A stretch of 64,000 bases of DNA from Flavobacterium sp. LC2016-23 (GCF_009674775.1 NZ_WKKE01000028.1:1-64000), one strand, 5' to 3'. Shown: positions 9,801 to 18,451, counted from the stretch's first letter. The notes: generated by a model from the sequence alone, not told the origin. Numbers and translations: made by a program.

Positions 9801-9901
9801 TTATTATTGGAGGTTTAATTACCGCAACCATTTTGACTCTATTAGTTTTTCCAATTATTTTCTGGGTGTTCAACCGCAAAAAAGATGTTCCTATTGAATA
9901 A
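6803..9901 (+). CDS. Heavy-metal efflux RND pump (CzcA/CusA family)
   Basis: A 1032-residue HME-RND transporter, the usual size, with twelve expected membrane segments and two large periplasmic loops. The TM4 signature DFGIIIDGAVVMVEG carries the two Asp and one Glu that mark the divalent-cation (Zn/Co/Cd/Ni) CzcA-like branch rather than the Cu(I)/Ag(I) CusA branch. That reading comes from family knowledge. It should export metal from periplasm or cytoplasm using the proton gradient, through the adaptor and TolC partner encoded just upstream. A hairpin terminator follows 50 bp after the stop. Confidence 0.92.
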   Translation: MNKFIRNIIAFSLKNKAFTFFWVGLLAVAGFISFKTMPIDAFPDVTNTQIIIITQWNGKSAEEVERFVTSPIEISMNSVQKKTSVRSITMFGLSVIKIIFDDGVDDTFARFQVNNLLKNVSLPDDVEPDVQPPYGPTGEIFRYIVKSNSRDSRELLTYQNWVIDKQLRALPGVADLNVFGGQTKTYEVGVDPIKLAKYNITPLQVYNAVNAGNLNVGGDVIEKNGQAFVVRGVGLLKSISDIENIIVDDAHGNPILVKNLANVYESAMPRVGQTGIGKNDDAVEGIVVMRKGENPQETLALIKDKIKDLNENILPKDIKIETFYDRDNLMNFTTETVMHNLLEGIILVTCMVFLFMADWRTTFTVSIVIPLSLLFAFLCLKMMGMSANLLSLGAVDFGIIIDGAVVMVEGLFVVLDHRAHQLGMTAYNKIAKGSLIKKTGAEMGKAIFFSKLIIITALLPIFSFQKVEGKMFSPLAYTLGFALMGALLFTLTLVPVLSHILLNKNVKEKNNPFVNFWNRIVDKGFAWTFKHKTKTLIASIAILATVFFSATFLGTEFLPQLNEGALWVTAELPMSTSLPESVETAAIIRKDLETFPEVKNVLSQTGRSNDGTDPNGFGFIQLQVDLKPKSEWKRKISMDDLINEMDKKLKVHQGITYNYSQPVIDNVAESVAGFKASNAVKIYGDDLDKLDELSNEVLKQIKDIPGIKDVGILRNVGQPEISVILDRDKMAAYGVTLSDAQAVLELAFGGKTATQKYEDEKKFDVRVRFSKEYRKDENDISELKVPTISGIKIPLKEICDIKTITGPAFIYRDNTKRFIGVKFSVRDRDLGSTIAEAQAKVSKMKLPSGYTVGWTGEFENQVRASARLAQVVPISLIGIFVLLFILFGNIKDSLLVLANVPFAIIGGIIALHLTRMNFGISAGVGFIALLGICIQNGVILISEFHHNMKSKLTLEESIFLGVKARTRAVVMTALMASIGLMPAAISTGIGSESQKPLAIVIIGGLITATILTLLVFPIIFWVFNRKKDVPIE

Positions 9902-9954
9902 AGGATTTTAAAATAAATGAGTTGGTTAAATTAATTTGGTTTGGTTTAAAAAGA

Positions 9955-9986
9955 AAAGCATCATTAGTCATAATGGTGCTTTTTTG
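9955..9986 (+). terminator. Rho-independent terminator of the efflux operon
   Basis: A 12-bp stem (aaagcatcatta / taatggtgcttt, with one G-U pair) around a GTCA loop runs into a T tract, 54 bp after the CzcA stop. Confidence 0.8.
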
Positions 9987-10044
9987 ATTTTACGAACTCT
10001 TAACGGCTACCTAATGTGGTGCAGCAACATTTTAAAACAAAAAA

Positions 10045-10074
10045 AAACGGCCTTCTGCTCAAGGAAGGCCGTTT
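10045..10074 (-). terminator. Terminator of the first ankyrin gene
   Basis: A perfect 10-bp stem (aaacggcctt at 10045-10054, aaggccgttt at 10065-10074) with a 10-nt loop. Read on the minus strand it ends in a T run, encoded by the A tract at 10038-10047. It lies 34 bp beyond the stop of the ankyrin protein. Confidence 0.85.
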
Positions 10075-10107
10075 GATTATACTAACTCAAACTCTTTTAA
10101 ACTTATA

Positions 10108-10488
10108 TTATTTTAAGTCTTTTAAAATAGCAATAGCTTCTGTAGCGTTTGATAATTGTGCATATTTTAAAGCTGTATATCCTTGCTCGTTTTTATCAGA
10201 AGGACGAGCACCGCTAGCCAATAAAAGTTTGATGATTTCAACTCTGTTATAACGGGCTGCAGTCATTAAAGGAGACATATCGCCTGATTTTTCGTTTACA
10301 TTAGCTCCGTATTCAATAAATTTTTTCACTACTTCAACATCTCCTTTGCTAACAGCAACGTTCAATGGAGTTGAATCATATAAAGAGATTACAACTGGTT
10401 GGTTAACAACTGCTTTTTGATTTGAAGCCATTGCAACATTTGCAAATGTTACTAATGCTAATCCTAAATAAATAACTGAATTTTTCAT
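10108..10488 (-). CDS. Small exported ankyrin-repeat protein, paralogue 1
   Basis: A 126-residue protein with a signal peptide (MKNSVIYLGLALVTFANVAMA) and about three ankyrin repeats, recognisable from TPLNVAVSKGDVEVVKKFIEYG, SPLMTAARYNRVEIIKLLLASG and GYTALKYAQ. I use the ATG at 10488 because the longer frame to 10551 only adds residues before an obvious leader. A closely similar gene lies at 11622-12002. A TACATTTG -7 element is present on the minus strand (10549-10556). Ankyrin repeats mediate protein binding; the partner is unknown. The likely location is the periplasm. Confidence 0.85.
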   Translation of the reverse strand: MKNSVIYLGLALVTFANVAMASNQKAVVNQPVVISLYDSTPLNVAVSKGDVEVVKKFIEYGANVNEKSGDMSPLMTAARYNRVEIIKLLLASGARPSDKNEQGYTALKYAQLSNATEAIAILKDLK

Positions 10489-11002
10489 AATGGTTTTGTT
10501 TTTTAAAATTGATTGATAAAATATGATTGATGATCTTAAATGCTTGTACAAATGTAAATTAAAAATCAGTATATTGTATTACAAGGTACTATGTTTTAAC
10601 TAATTCTTAACGTTCTGTTAATGATTTCGAAATAATACAATCTAATTTCTAACTAATTCCTCTTAATAGACGCTGCAAAGGTAGAAATGTTACACATATT
10701 TAAATATTTTTAAAAAATAATTGACCAATATTTCTAAAATTGTAAAACCAAAACATTACTTTTTTAACTTTACTTTAAAGTTATACTCAAAAAAGGTTTC
10801 TTTTTTTAATTAAACTTAAATTTTTGGACAATAATTCATACTAAAATGATGTAAATTAATTATTTTTTGGAAAAAATAAAAAGTAAGAAAATATTTAAAA
10901 TACGTGTACTGGTTTTTTATAAAGAAAAAGGAGAATAAACAATCTGTAAGTCATTATACATATAAAAACAATATCTTAAGTAACTTTTAAAATCAAAAAA
11001 AT
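10489..11002. other. A+T-rich divergent intergenic region
   Basis: This 514-bp gap separates the ankyrin gene (minus) from the SRPBCC gene (plus). It has no plausible ORF and is very A+T-rich. A minus-strand -7 element TACATTTG (10549-10556) would serve the ankyrin gene. I found no clear promoter for the plus-strand gene and no strong hairpin. Confidence 0.5.
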
Positions 11003-11542
11003 ATGGGAGTTCTAAAAAAAATTCTGGTAGCATTGATATTGCTTATATCAATCGTATTAATCGCGGCTTATTTTATGCCTAAAAATTATGCTGTTGCAAG
11101 GGAAATTACAATCAACAAACCGGCTGACAGTATATTTAATTATGTCAGATATTTAAAAAACCAAAGTAAATTTAGCGTCTGGGCCAATATAGACCCGAAG
11201 ATGAAATCGACTTATAAGGGAACCGACGGAAAAGTGGGAGCTATCTCAGCCTGGGAAAGCAAAGTAAAAGAAGTTGGCGTTGGCGAACAGGAAATCACAA
11301 AAATTACGGAAGGAAAACGTCTGGATTTCGATCTTCGTTTTAAAGAACCAATGAACGATACTGCCGTAGGATTTATGTCAACGGAAGCTACAGCAAGCAA
11401 TCAGACTAAAGTAAAATGGGGAATTGAGGGGGTGATACCCTATCCGATGAATATCATGTTGCCCATGATGAACATGGATAAAATGATTGGAAACGATCTT
11501 CAAAAAGGACTCGAAAATCTCAAAGCAAAAATGGAGGACTAA
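11003..11542 (+). CDS. SRPBCC-superfamily membrane-anchored protein
   Basis: A 179-residue protein with one N-terminal membrane helix (about 5-25, VLKKILVALILLISIVLIAAYF) followed by a START/polyketide-cyclase-like SRPBCC fold (REITINKPADSIFNYV opening strand, KVKWGIEG strand, and a C-terminal helix QKGLENLKAKM). Proteins of this superfamily bind hydrophobic ligands. No specific ligand can be read from the sequence. It is monocistronic, with a bidirectional terminator 12 bp downstream shared with the second ankyrin gene. Confidence 0.75.
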   Translation: MGVLKKILVALILLISIVLIAAYFMPKNYAVAREITINKPADSIFNYVRYLKNQSKFSVWANIDPKMKSTYKGTDGKVGAISAWESKVKEVGVGEQEITKITEGKRLDFDLRFKEPMNDTAVGFMSTEATASNQTKVKWGIEGVIPYPMNIMLPMMNMDKMIGNDLQKGLENLKAKMED

Positions 11543-11553
11543 TTTAATCTTAT

Positions 11554-11590
11554 AAAAAAAGCGCAATTCAGTTTAAATTGCGCTTTTGTT
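11554..11590. terminator. Bidirectional terminator
   Basis: Stem gcgcaatt (11561-11568) / aattgcgc (11576-11583), with an A tract on the left and a T tract on the right. It can therefore terminate both the SRPBCC gene (plus) and the convergent ankyrin gene (minus). Confidence 0.8.
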
Positions 11591-11621
11591 GTTACCCCAA
11601 CTAATACCGAAGTTTATACTT

Positions 11622-12002
11622 TTATTTTAGCCCTTTCAAAATAGCGATACATTCCGTTGATTTTGAATACTCTGCATACTTTAAAGCGGTAAGCCCTTTG
11701 TCATTCTCTATCGAAGGTTTAGCGCCGCTTTCCAGCAAAATTTTAACGATTTCCGGATTGTTGTAGCGTGCAGCAAGCATCAGAGGTGACATGTCCCTTA
11801 CAATTTTATTTACATCTGCACCGTACTCAATGCATTTTTTAACGCCTTCAATATCGCCTTTGCTGATAGCAAAATGTAATGGTGAACCGTTGGAAACTCT
11901 TAATTCGATTTGACCTTCTACTGAAGATTTTTGACTTGAAGCCATTGCTACATTTGCAAATGCTACTAAAGCTAATCCTAAAATAATTACTGATTTTTTC
12001 AT
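11622..12002 (-). CDS. Small exported ankyrin-repeat protein, paralogue 2
   Basis: 126 residues, the same length and layout as the protein at 10108-10488, with a near-identical signal peptide (LGLALVAFANVAMASSQK) and matching repeats (SPLHFAISKGDIEGVKKCIEYG, SPLMLAARYNNPEIVKILLESG, GLTALKYAEYS). The pair clearly arose by gene duplication, with the SRPBCC gene now between them. A cysteine in the first repeat (KKCIEYG) and another in STECIAIL are absent from paralogue 1. Function is unknown; it is probably a periplasmic protein-binding module. Confidence 0.85.
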   Translation of the reverse strand: MKKSVIILGLALVAFANVAMASSQKSSVEGQIELRVSNGSPLHFAISKGDIEGVKKCIEYGADVNKIVRDMSPLMLAARYNNPEIVKILLESGAKPSIENDKGLTALKYAEYSKSTECIAILKGLK

Positions 12003-12140
12003 GACGATTGTTTGTTTAATGATTGATGATTATGATGATTTAAAAATAACCCCGTTTAATTAAATACCGGTTGCAATACAATAGACTACTAAAAAGCCAA
12101 AATGTTACAGAAAAATGAAAAAAAAATACAAATAAAAAAA

Positions 12141-12168
12141 ATGCAACTCATTTTAATCTGAATTGCAT
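12141..12168 (-). terminator. Weak terminator after the GH26 gene
   Basis: Arms atgcaa (12141-12146) and ttgcat (12163-12168) are extended by flanking A/T pairs, with an A tract at 12133-12140 that reads as T on the minus strand. It lies 20 bp past the GH26 stop. The stem is short, so confidence is moderate. Confidence 0.5.
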
Positions 12169-12188
12169 TTTCTTTTTTAAATTATTAA

Positions 12189-13328
12189 TCACCTGATTAT
12201 AAATTTATTACGATAAATATGTATCAGATCTTTTTCAAATAAAGTAAAAGGGTCTTTATAAAAATTTACAAAATCAGGAACACTGACCTGACCGGGAAAG
12301 GGAGCGTAAAAATGAGTTGGACTAGTGGCGTCATTTCTCCAAACCAATACATAAGCCAATTGCAGGTTGTTTGATTTTAAAGTTTTTAATAAAGTCTGGG
12401 TCCACCAATTTACATCCGGAATTGATTCCAATCCCGTTTCGGTAAAAGCGGCCAGTTTATTTTTTTTGATTGCTAAATCTGAAATTATCGAGAGTCTTCG
12501 AATCCCGGCTTCCAAATCATATTTCCCGTCCCTGCCAAAATCACCATAATCATCCATACCGAACATATCGACAAAATCATCACCTGGATAACGTTCTAAA
12601 TATTCTGTTTCCGAATTGAATCTGGTGTCCGGAGAAAAAGCGTAAATAAAATTATGCACCTCTAAAGTGTCTCTTAAATAAGCGACTGTAAATTGCCAGA
12701 CCGCGATAAAATCTTCCCTTGAAGTGTATTTTTTTCCCCACCAGAACCAATCTCCGTCAAATTCATGAAAGGGTCTGAAAATCATTGGAGCCAATGTTCC
12801 GTCTTTTCCTTTAACAGAATGTGCAAAATCAGCAATAGTCTTTAAAATCGTTTTGTATTCTTCGTGGTACGATCCACCGGGTTTAATCAATGCCATAGCA
12901 GCCACCGAAGAAGAGTCTTTCCAGTAAAAACCCTGATTGGAAACGGGATTCCTGAAATGCCAGGAAACGGTTGTAATTCCGCCACGTTCGTAAGTTGCGA
13001 TTACATTCTTTTTCAGAAGGGCAGCGGTTTTTTCAATTTCTTCTTTCGAATGGCCGGAAAATCCGCTAAAATCAATGCCAACAACAGCCGGATGAGAACC
13101 CGTCACGGACTTCACATCCGATCTGTCTGCTTCATTTGACCATCCATGACCGTATTCCAGTGCATGCTGATGTCCGAAAAGAATATGCTTCTTTGAAATT
13201 AGTCTGAGATTCCTGTACAAAGCCTTTGTTTCCTTAGTGGCTTGCATATCAAGCTGTGCAAAAAGAAAATGCCCTGCTATCATACATAGAAATAGCAAGA
13301 CATTTTTTTTATTGGGTATATATTTCAT
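12189..13328 (-). CDS. Glycoside hydrolase family 26 (beta-mannanase-like)
   Basis: A 379-residue secreted enzyme with an N-terminal signal peptide (LLFLCMIAGHFLFAQ). GH26 signatures are clear: acid/base Glu189 in FRPFHEFDGDWFWWG and nucleophile Glu297 in AAFTETGLE, on a (beta/alpha)8 barrel. The family hydrolyses beta-1,4-mannans. There is no SusC/SusD pair or other carbohydrate enzyme nearby, so this is not part of a visible polysaccharide-utilisation locus. It follows purC on the same strand with a 29-bp gap and may be read through from it. Confidence 0.9.
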   Translation of the reverse strand: MKYIPNKKNVLLFLCMIAGHFLFAQLDMQATKETKALYRNLRLISKKHILFGHQHALEYGHGWSNEADRSDVKSVTGSHPAVVGIDFSGFSGHSKEEIEKTAALLKKNVIATYERGGITTVSWHFRNPVSNQGFYWKDSSSVAAMALIKPGGSYHEEYKTILKTIADFAHSVKGKDGTLAPMIFRPFHEFDGDWFWWGKKYTSREDFIAVWQFTVAYLRDTLEVHNFIYAFSPDTRFNSETEYLERYPGDDFVDMFGMDDYGDFGRDGKYDLEAGIRRLSIISDLAIKKNKLAAFTETGLESIPDVNWWTQTLLKTLKSNNLQLAYVLVWRNDATSPTHFYAPFPGQVSVPDFVNFYKDPFTLFEKDLIHIYRNKFIIR

Positions 13329-13357
13329 GGTTTAAATAGTTAGTTTAAACCCGAAAA

Positions 13358-14314
13358 TTACGCTTTAGTCGAAAGGTAATCTAATACGTTTTTATCAATA
13401 CGTTGATCAATATTGGCAATATCGGCTTTAACGAATTTTTCTCCCAGAATATTTTCATACAATTCAATATATCTTTCTGAAACCGATTCGATGTAAGCAT
13501 CTGTCATCTCCGGAATTTGCTGTCCGTCCTGTCCCTGAAAACCATTTTCGATCAACCAGCGGCGTACAAACTCTTTTGATAATTGCTTTTGCTCCTCCCC
13601 TTTTTCCTGTCTTTCCTGATATCCGTCAGCATAAAAATAACGGGAAGAATCCGGCGTATGAATTTCATCAATTAAAACAATAACACCATCTTTTGTTTTT
13701 CCAAATTCGTATTTGGTATCTACCAAAATCAAACCGCGATCAGCAGCGATTTCAGTTCCTCTTTGAAATAAATCTCGTGTAAATTTTTCTAAAACAATAT
13801 AATCTTCTTCCGAAACAATTCCTTTTGCTAAAATAGCTTCACGGGAAATGTCTTCGTCATGAGAACCGTTATCCGCTTTTGTAGTTGGCGTAATAATCGG
13901 TTCCGGAAATTTATCATTTTCCTTTAAACCTTCAGGCATTGTTACCCCGCAGATTTGTCTTCTTCCGGCAGCATACTCACGGGCAGCATGACCTGAAAGG
14001 TAGCCACGAATAACCATTTCAACTTTAAAAGGCTCACATAAATGCCCTACAGCCACATTTGGATCAGGTGTAGCAATCAACCAATTTGGCACAATATCTT
14101 CTGTCAATTCCATAAATCTTGTAGCAATCTGATTCAAAATCTGGCCTTTGTACGGAATTCCCTTTGGTAAAACTACATCAAAAGCCGACAATCTGTCGGT
14201 GGCCACCATTACCAAAAGTTCGTCATTGATGTTATAAACTTCTCTGACCTTTCCGCGGTACACTGATTTCTGATCTGGAAAATTAAAATTTGTAGTTGTG
14301 ATTGTATTGCTCAT
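13358..14314 (-). CDS. purC: Phosphoribosylaminoimidazole-succinocarboxamide synthase
   Basis: SAICAR synthetase, which joins aspartate to CAIR with ATP in de novo purine synthesis. 318 residues, the longer PurC form. Signatures include YRGKVREVY, DRLSAFD, the substrate loop VIRGYLSGHAAREY, and the LVDTKYEFG and IDEIHTPDSSR motifs. I use the ATG at 14314 (MSNTITTTNF); the upstream extension to 14374 is not conserved-looking. No other purine gene lies nearby. Confidence 0.95.
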   Translation of the reverse strand: MSNTITTTNFNFPDQKSVYRGKVREVYNINDELLVMVATDRLSAFDVVLPKGIPYKGQILNQIATRFMELTEDIVPNWLIATPDPNVAVGHLCEPFKVEMVIRGYLSGHAAREYAAGRRQICGVTMPEGLKENDKFPEPIITPTTKADNGSHDEDISREAILAKGIVSEEDYIVLEKFTRDLFQRGTEIAADRGLILVDTKYEFGKTKDGVIVLIDEIHTPDSSRYFYADGYQERQEKGEEQKQLSKEFVRRWLIENGFQGQDGQQIPEMTDAYIESVSERYIELYENILGEKFVKADIANIDQRIDKNVLDYLSTKA

Positions 14315-14378
14315 TATGCTTTGTTTGTGTTGTTTTATGAATGCAAATTTAAAACTAATTAAAAGAGGAAGCAAAAAA

Positions 14379-14495
14379 AGTATTCAGTTTTCAGTTTTCA
14401 GTGTTCAGTCGTAGTTGTTAGTATCAGTTTGCACATTGTGACTGTAAACTGAGACTGCGACTGAAAACTGAATACTGAGACTGCGACTGAAAACT
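14379..14495. repeat. Cluster of short direct and inverted repeats
   Basis: The gap between purC and the S9 peptidase is built from variants of TTCAGTT and its complement. A 22-bp sequence is directly repeated at 14448-14469 and 14474-14495. A 16-bp segment at 14379-14394 is the exact reverse complement of 14461-14476, so a long hairpin can form. The last base of the second direct repeat overlaps the S9 stop codon. It probably serves as a transcription end region for the peptidase gene. Confidence 0.75.
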
Positions 14496-16840
14496 TATTT
14501 CAAAAGTGTCGAATTAAACAAATTCAAAATCCTGCTGTATTCGTCAATCCAGGAATATGTTTCTTTGAAGCCATGTGATTCTACCGGAAAAGAAGCAAGT
14601 GTCCAGTTTTTTTTCTGTAATTCAATAAAACGTTGTGATAAACGCACAATGTCTTTGTATTCTACATTATCGTCAACCATTCCGTGTAACATTACTAAGT
14701 TGCCTTTCAAATTATCTGCATAATAAATTGGTGAACTTTTTTTGTAGGCTTCCGGATCAGTTTCCGGAAAATTCAAAATATTTCCGGTGTAGCCGTGATT
14801 GTAATGTGCCCAATCGGTAACAGATCGCAAGGCTGCACCTGAGGCAAATTCTCCCGGAGTGGTAAGCATTCCCATCAAAGTAATAAAACCTCCGTAAGAG
14901 CCTCCGTAAATCCCTACTCTGTTAGGATCGATACCCAAATTGTTAACTAAATATTTTTTACCATCCAGATGATCAGACAGGTCTTTTCCACCCATAAAAC
15001 GATAAATTCCGGTTCTGAAATCACGTCCGTAACCGTCACTTCCTCTGTAATCAATATCCAAAACGGTATAACCTAAATCGGTTAACAAATTATGAAACAT
15101 ATATTCCCTGTAATAATTACTCCAATAATTATGTGCATTTTGCAGATAACCGGCTCCGTGTACAAAAATGATTGCTGCTTTATTGGCATTTTCTGTTTTT
15201 GGCGTGTACAATCTTGCATTTACAGGAGTTCCGTCTTCTGCCTTGAAGGTAATAACCTGAGGTTCTCTCCATTGGTATTTTTTAAAACTTTCTGATGGTG
15301 AAGATGAAATTTGCTGTAATACCGTATTCTTTTTATTCTCGGCAATATAAAAATCCCAAGGCTTATTTTTATAGGAATAGCGTACCAGAAGTGTTTTTTC
15401 GTCCGGAGACACTACTACTTCATGAGCCCCGTCTTTCGTTAAAATGGCTTGCAGAATACCGTCTGCAGTATTTAATTTATAAAAATTCCTGTTTCCGGGA
15501 TGTGTGGTATTTGTCGTTAAATAGAATGTTTTTTTATCTTTCGATAACGTCAGATCACGAACTTCCCAATTTCCTTTTGTAAGCTGATTTTTTACGTTCG
15601 ACTTTAAATTGTACGTATATAAATGTGAATACCCTGTTGCTTCTGACTGAAAATAGAGGGTTTCATTGTCTGCCAAAAAACCAAGGTTACCCGGTTCAAA
15701 AGCGTACGATGGAATTCCCGGTCCGCCAATCCAGGCTTCGTCGTGCTGATGCTCGATTTCTGTGAAAGAACCGTTCTCCAGGTTCAGGCTTACAATCCAT
15801 CGGTCTTTATTGTCCTGACTTCTGATTTCTGTAATGGCAAATGATCCGTCTTCGTTATAAACAGGAGACAACGCAACAATTAGCTTGTCTTCTTTTTCTT
15901 TGTTTTTTAAATTATCATACGTTTTATAATATTCCGGAACATCCTGAATATGGCTCAATTTTGAAAAATTGACAAAATAAACAGAATCTTTAGCCACCGA
16001 ATAAATTCCAAATTGTGTTTTTACCAGATTAGCGGTCGATACTTTTTCTTTGGTGTCAGGAGTCTGATTATAGCCATCATCAGTGATAAAAACTTCCATT
16101 TTTTCCTGTTTGACTTCAACGTTCTGAATTAAACTGAACGTAGCATAATTCCCTTTCGGACTCGCTTTAAGACCAGTTAAATTATCTTTTCCGTAAAAGT
16201 ATTCTTTGGCAAAATCTGACTTAACTGCTTTGCTTTTAGCTAAATTCCATTGTTTTTTGGCTTCTTTATCTCTTATAAACTGAAATAATTCCTTTTGCTG
16301 ATTTTTCAGAAAGCTATCTTTATCCGGCGTTTTTTCTTTTTTAGCTCCTTTACTAAAATTAGTAATTTGCAGTACTGTACCTTCCTTACTATCGTATTTA
16401 AAGATATTTTCGTTTTGTTCAAAAAATACAATTCCAGCTTCATTTCCCAATGTAAGGTTAGAAATCGGGTTGTTTTGCTGGTATAACTTTTTTACTGATT
16501 TTGAGCTAATGGTATAGGAATACAATCCTCCTTTATCTGTATAATAAGCAATATCTGATCCTGGCTTTCTTTTAAAATCCAATTTAGAAAAAACAGCCTC
16601 TTTTGGTTCAACGAGTACAGGATTCGAAAAGCCTTTTTGCCATGCATACGTACTGGGACCCAGTTCATCTTTAGGGTTCCATTCAAAATAAACTTTTTTG
16701 CCATCCAGGGACCATCTTCCGTTTGTTGGCTGATTACCAATAAAAGACTCTCCTTTCATGATCTCTTCTAACTTTAAAGTCTGACTGTTACCTGTTATGG
16801 AAAAAATCAAAAAAGCGAGGATAAAGGTATTTTTAATCAT
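14495..16840 (-). CDS. S9 family serine peptidase (DPP IV / prolyl oligopeptidase type)
   Basis: A 781-residue exported peptidase. A signal peptide (MIKNTFILAFLIFSITGNSQ) precedes an N-terminal beta-propeller (roughly 30-530) and a C-terminal alpha/beta-hydrolase domain. The catalytic triad is visible: Ser648 in GGSYGG, the Asp in HGMVDDNVEY (723/724) and His756 in ESHGFKE. Family members cut dipeptides or prolyl bonds from peptides in the periplasm. The gene is monocistronic, with repeats at its 3' end. Confidence 0.92.
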   Translation of the reverse strand: MIKNTFILAFLIFSITGNSQTLKLEEIMKGESFIGNQPTNGRWSLDGKKVYFEWNPKDELGPSTYAWQKGFSNPVLVEPKEAVFSKLDFKRKPGSDIAYYTDKGGLYSYTISSKSVKKLYQQNNPISNLTLGNEAGIVFFEQNENIFKYDSKEGTVLQITNFSKGAKKEKTPDKDSFLKNQQKELFQFIRDKEAKKQWNLAKSKAVKSDFAKEYFYGKDNLTGLKASPKGNYATFSLIQNVEVKQEKMEVFITDDGYNQTPDTKEKVSTANLVKTQFGIYSVAKDSVYFVNFSKLSHIQDVPEYYKTYDNLKNKEKEDKLIVALSPVYNEDGSFAITEIRSQDNKDRWIVSLNLENGSFTEIEHQHDEAWIGGPGIPSYAFEPGNLGFLADNETLYFQSEATGYSHLYTYNLKSNVKNQLTKGNWEVRDLTLSKDKKTFYLTTNTTHPGNRNFYKLNTADGILQAILTKDGAHEVVVSPDEKTLLVRYSYKNKPWDFYIAENKKNTVLQQISSSPSESFKKYQWREPQVITFKAEDGTPVNARLYTPKTENANKAAIIFVHGAGYLQNAHNYWSNYYREYMFHNLLTDLGYTVLDIDYRGSDGYGRDFRTGIYRFMGGKDLSDHLDGKKYLVNNLGIDPNRVGIYGGSYGGFITLMGMLTTPGEFASGAALRSVTDWAHYNHGYTGNILNFPETDPEAYKKSSPIYYADNLKGNLVMLHGMVDDNVEYKDIVRLSQRFIELQKKNWTLASFPVESHGFKETYSWIDEYSRILNLFNSTLLK

Positions 16841-17010
16841 AATTGTGTTTGTTTAGTAAAGCAAAAATACACTTTGAAAAGTATTAAAAAAATGTTTTTA
16901 GCCATTGCTTCCCAATTCACTTGAATTAAATCAATAAAAATAAGGCTGCTCAAAATTTAAAGCTCCTTAAAAAAAAAGCAATTGCAGTTTTCTTTCTGCT
17001 GTAATTTAAA

Positions 17011-17048
17011 AAACTGCTAATAATTGATAGACAATTCATTAGCAGTTT
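17011..17048 (-). terminator. Strong hairpin downstream of the HAD gene
   Basis: An 11-bp perfect stem (aaactgctaat at 17011-17021, attagcagttt at 17038-17048) is extended inward by aattg/caatt with one bulge. The plus-strand A run just before it reads as T on the minus strand. It is the likely terminator for the HAD hydrolase ending at 17090. Confidence 0.75.
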
Positions 17049-17089
17049 ATAAAATAAAACCATCAGTCTGGTTTCTCTATTATTTAAAA

Positions 17090-17920
17090 TTAGCTTATTG
17101 CAAATTCCTTATCGAGAATTCTTGACGCAATATATCTGGCTACACCATCTTCAGCATTCGTTTTAATGACTTCTAAATTCGGTAACGTTTCTTTTAACAA
17201 AGCCGGCGCATTTCCCATGATCAGGCCTTTACCGGTTGCAGATAACATCTGAACATCATTAAAACCGTCTCCAAATGAAACTGCCTGATCCATTGTAAAA
17301 CCTTCCTTTTCTAAAACCGTAGCAATCGCCACAGCTTTATCAACAGATTTGTCCATAAATTCCAGGCAGGTTGGCAAGCTGAAAGCATGATGCAATTCAC
17401 TTGAAGATTTTTCTAAAATAGCATCTTTCAGCGCAACTAATTTTTCATGATCGTCGTGGGAGAAGAATATTTTTATAGCTCCGAAATCTTCCAGCGTTTT
17501 ATAATCAACCAATTCCGGAAGGTATTTCATATCTGCCTGAAAACTATTTAGTTTTTCATTTAATTTATTCGTCTGCCAAACATTTTCCTTGAATAAAACA
17601 ACGGTAATTTCAGGGTCTATCTCTACATTTAAAGCTGCCTTCACTACATCACTATTCAGGTTGAAGGAAAAAAGTGCTTCTTTTTCGGGTGAATGGATTC
17701 GTGCTCCGTTTGAACTTACTAAATAAACCGGAACATTAAGCGTTTCTATAATCGCCATCGCATCCAGATGATGACGGCCTGTAGCAACAACTATAAGGTA
17801 ATTTTGATTGTGAAGTTCCTGAAAAATGGATTTGGTGTAATCGGATATTCTGTGTTGAGGGTTGAGTAAAGTGCCGTCAAGGTCACTCACAACAACTTTT
17901 ATATTTCTTAATTTCGTCAT
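17090..17920 (-). CDS. Cof-type HAD-IIB hydrolase
   Basis: A 276-residue haloacid-dehalogenase phosphatase of the Cof/YbjI type. Motif I is VSDLDGTLLN (nucleophile and acid Asp), motif II lies in VATGRHHLDA, and motifs III-IV are the Lys in SVDKAVAIA and SFGDGFNDVQML. The C2B cap domain is in the middle. Such enzymes dephosphorylate sugar phosphates or flavin nucleotides with broad specificity, so the substrate is not predictable. I start at the ATG at 17920, directly before the conserved core; the longer frame to 17977 adds a non-conserved leader. Confidence 0.9.
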   Translation of the reverse strand: MTKLRNIKVVVSDLDGTLLNPQHRISDYTKSIFQELHNQNYLIVVATGRHHLDAMAIIETLNVPVYLVSSNGARIHSPEKEALFSFNLNSDVVKAALNVEIDPEITVVLFKENVWQTNKLNEKLNSFQADMKYLPELVDYKTLEDFGAIKIFFSHDDHEKLVALKDAILEKSSSELHHAFSLPTCLEFMDKSVDKAVAIATVLEKEGFTMDQAVSFGDGFNDVQMLSATGKGLIMGNAPALLKETLPNLEVIKTNAEDGVARYIASRILDKEFAIS

Positions 17921-18059
17921 ATTAAAGATCAGATATTTATGATTTGCAAATTTAAGGTTTTGAGACCAGCTGAGCAAAGATTAGAAGTCCTGAAAGCCTA
18001 AAATGACGCAAGTTTATTATATATTTAACTATTTCTTCAAAAAGTAAATTATTGCTAAT

Positions 18060-18422
18060 TTATACTTTAATAATTCCTGATTTATATAAATTTAAAGCCT
18101 TCTGTAAAATAGTTTCAATCTTCTCTAAAGGCAAATCCTGTGTATAATCAAGCATCATGATTTTCATTCTCGAACGATCTTCCTGAATTAAAAAAGGTTC
18201 GTCAAAATGTTTTCCTTCTACAATTCCGATATAAGGCTGCCTGTTTTTTTTATGAATCCACAAATAGCAGAACATTTTTCCTTTATAACAAAAAAAAGGC
18301 ATTCCGTATTTTAAAACGTTGGTAATTTCTTTGTCCTGACGAAGGATAATTTCTTTCAAAGCAAGCAATACCTCTTTAAAAGACTGTTCCTGCTTTTCAT
18401 AAAAATCATCTGTTTCTTTCAT
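18060..18422 (-). CDS. DUF1801 / YdhG-like domain protein
   Basis: A 120-residue cytoplasmic protein of the DUF1801 fold (KEIILRQDKEITNVLKYGMPFFCYKGKMFCYLWIHKK), seen in many Bacteroidota as stand-alone small proteins. There are no catalytic residues I can name. The family is structurally related to iron-chaperone-like YdhG proteins, but a function here is not supported. It lies downstream of phoH on the same strand across a 133-bp gap containing a hairpin. Confidence 0.75.
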   Translation of the reverse strand: MKETDDFYEKQEQSFKEVLLALKEIILRQDKEITNVLKYGMPFFCYKGKMFCYLWIHKKNRQPYIGIVEGKHFDEPFLIQEDRSRMKIMMLDYTQDLPLEKIETILQKALNLYKSGIIKV

Positions 18423-18451
18423 TGTAAAAGCTTTAGATTTTAAACCAAAAA

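Noticed and set aside
6803..9901. CusA-type Cu/Ag specificity for the RND pump
   Set aside because: The TM4 motif has the two Asp and one Glu of the divalent-cation CzcA branch.
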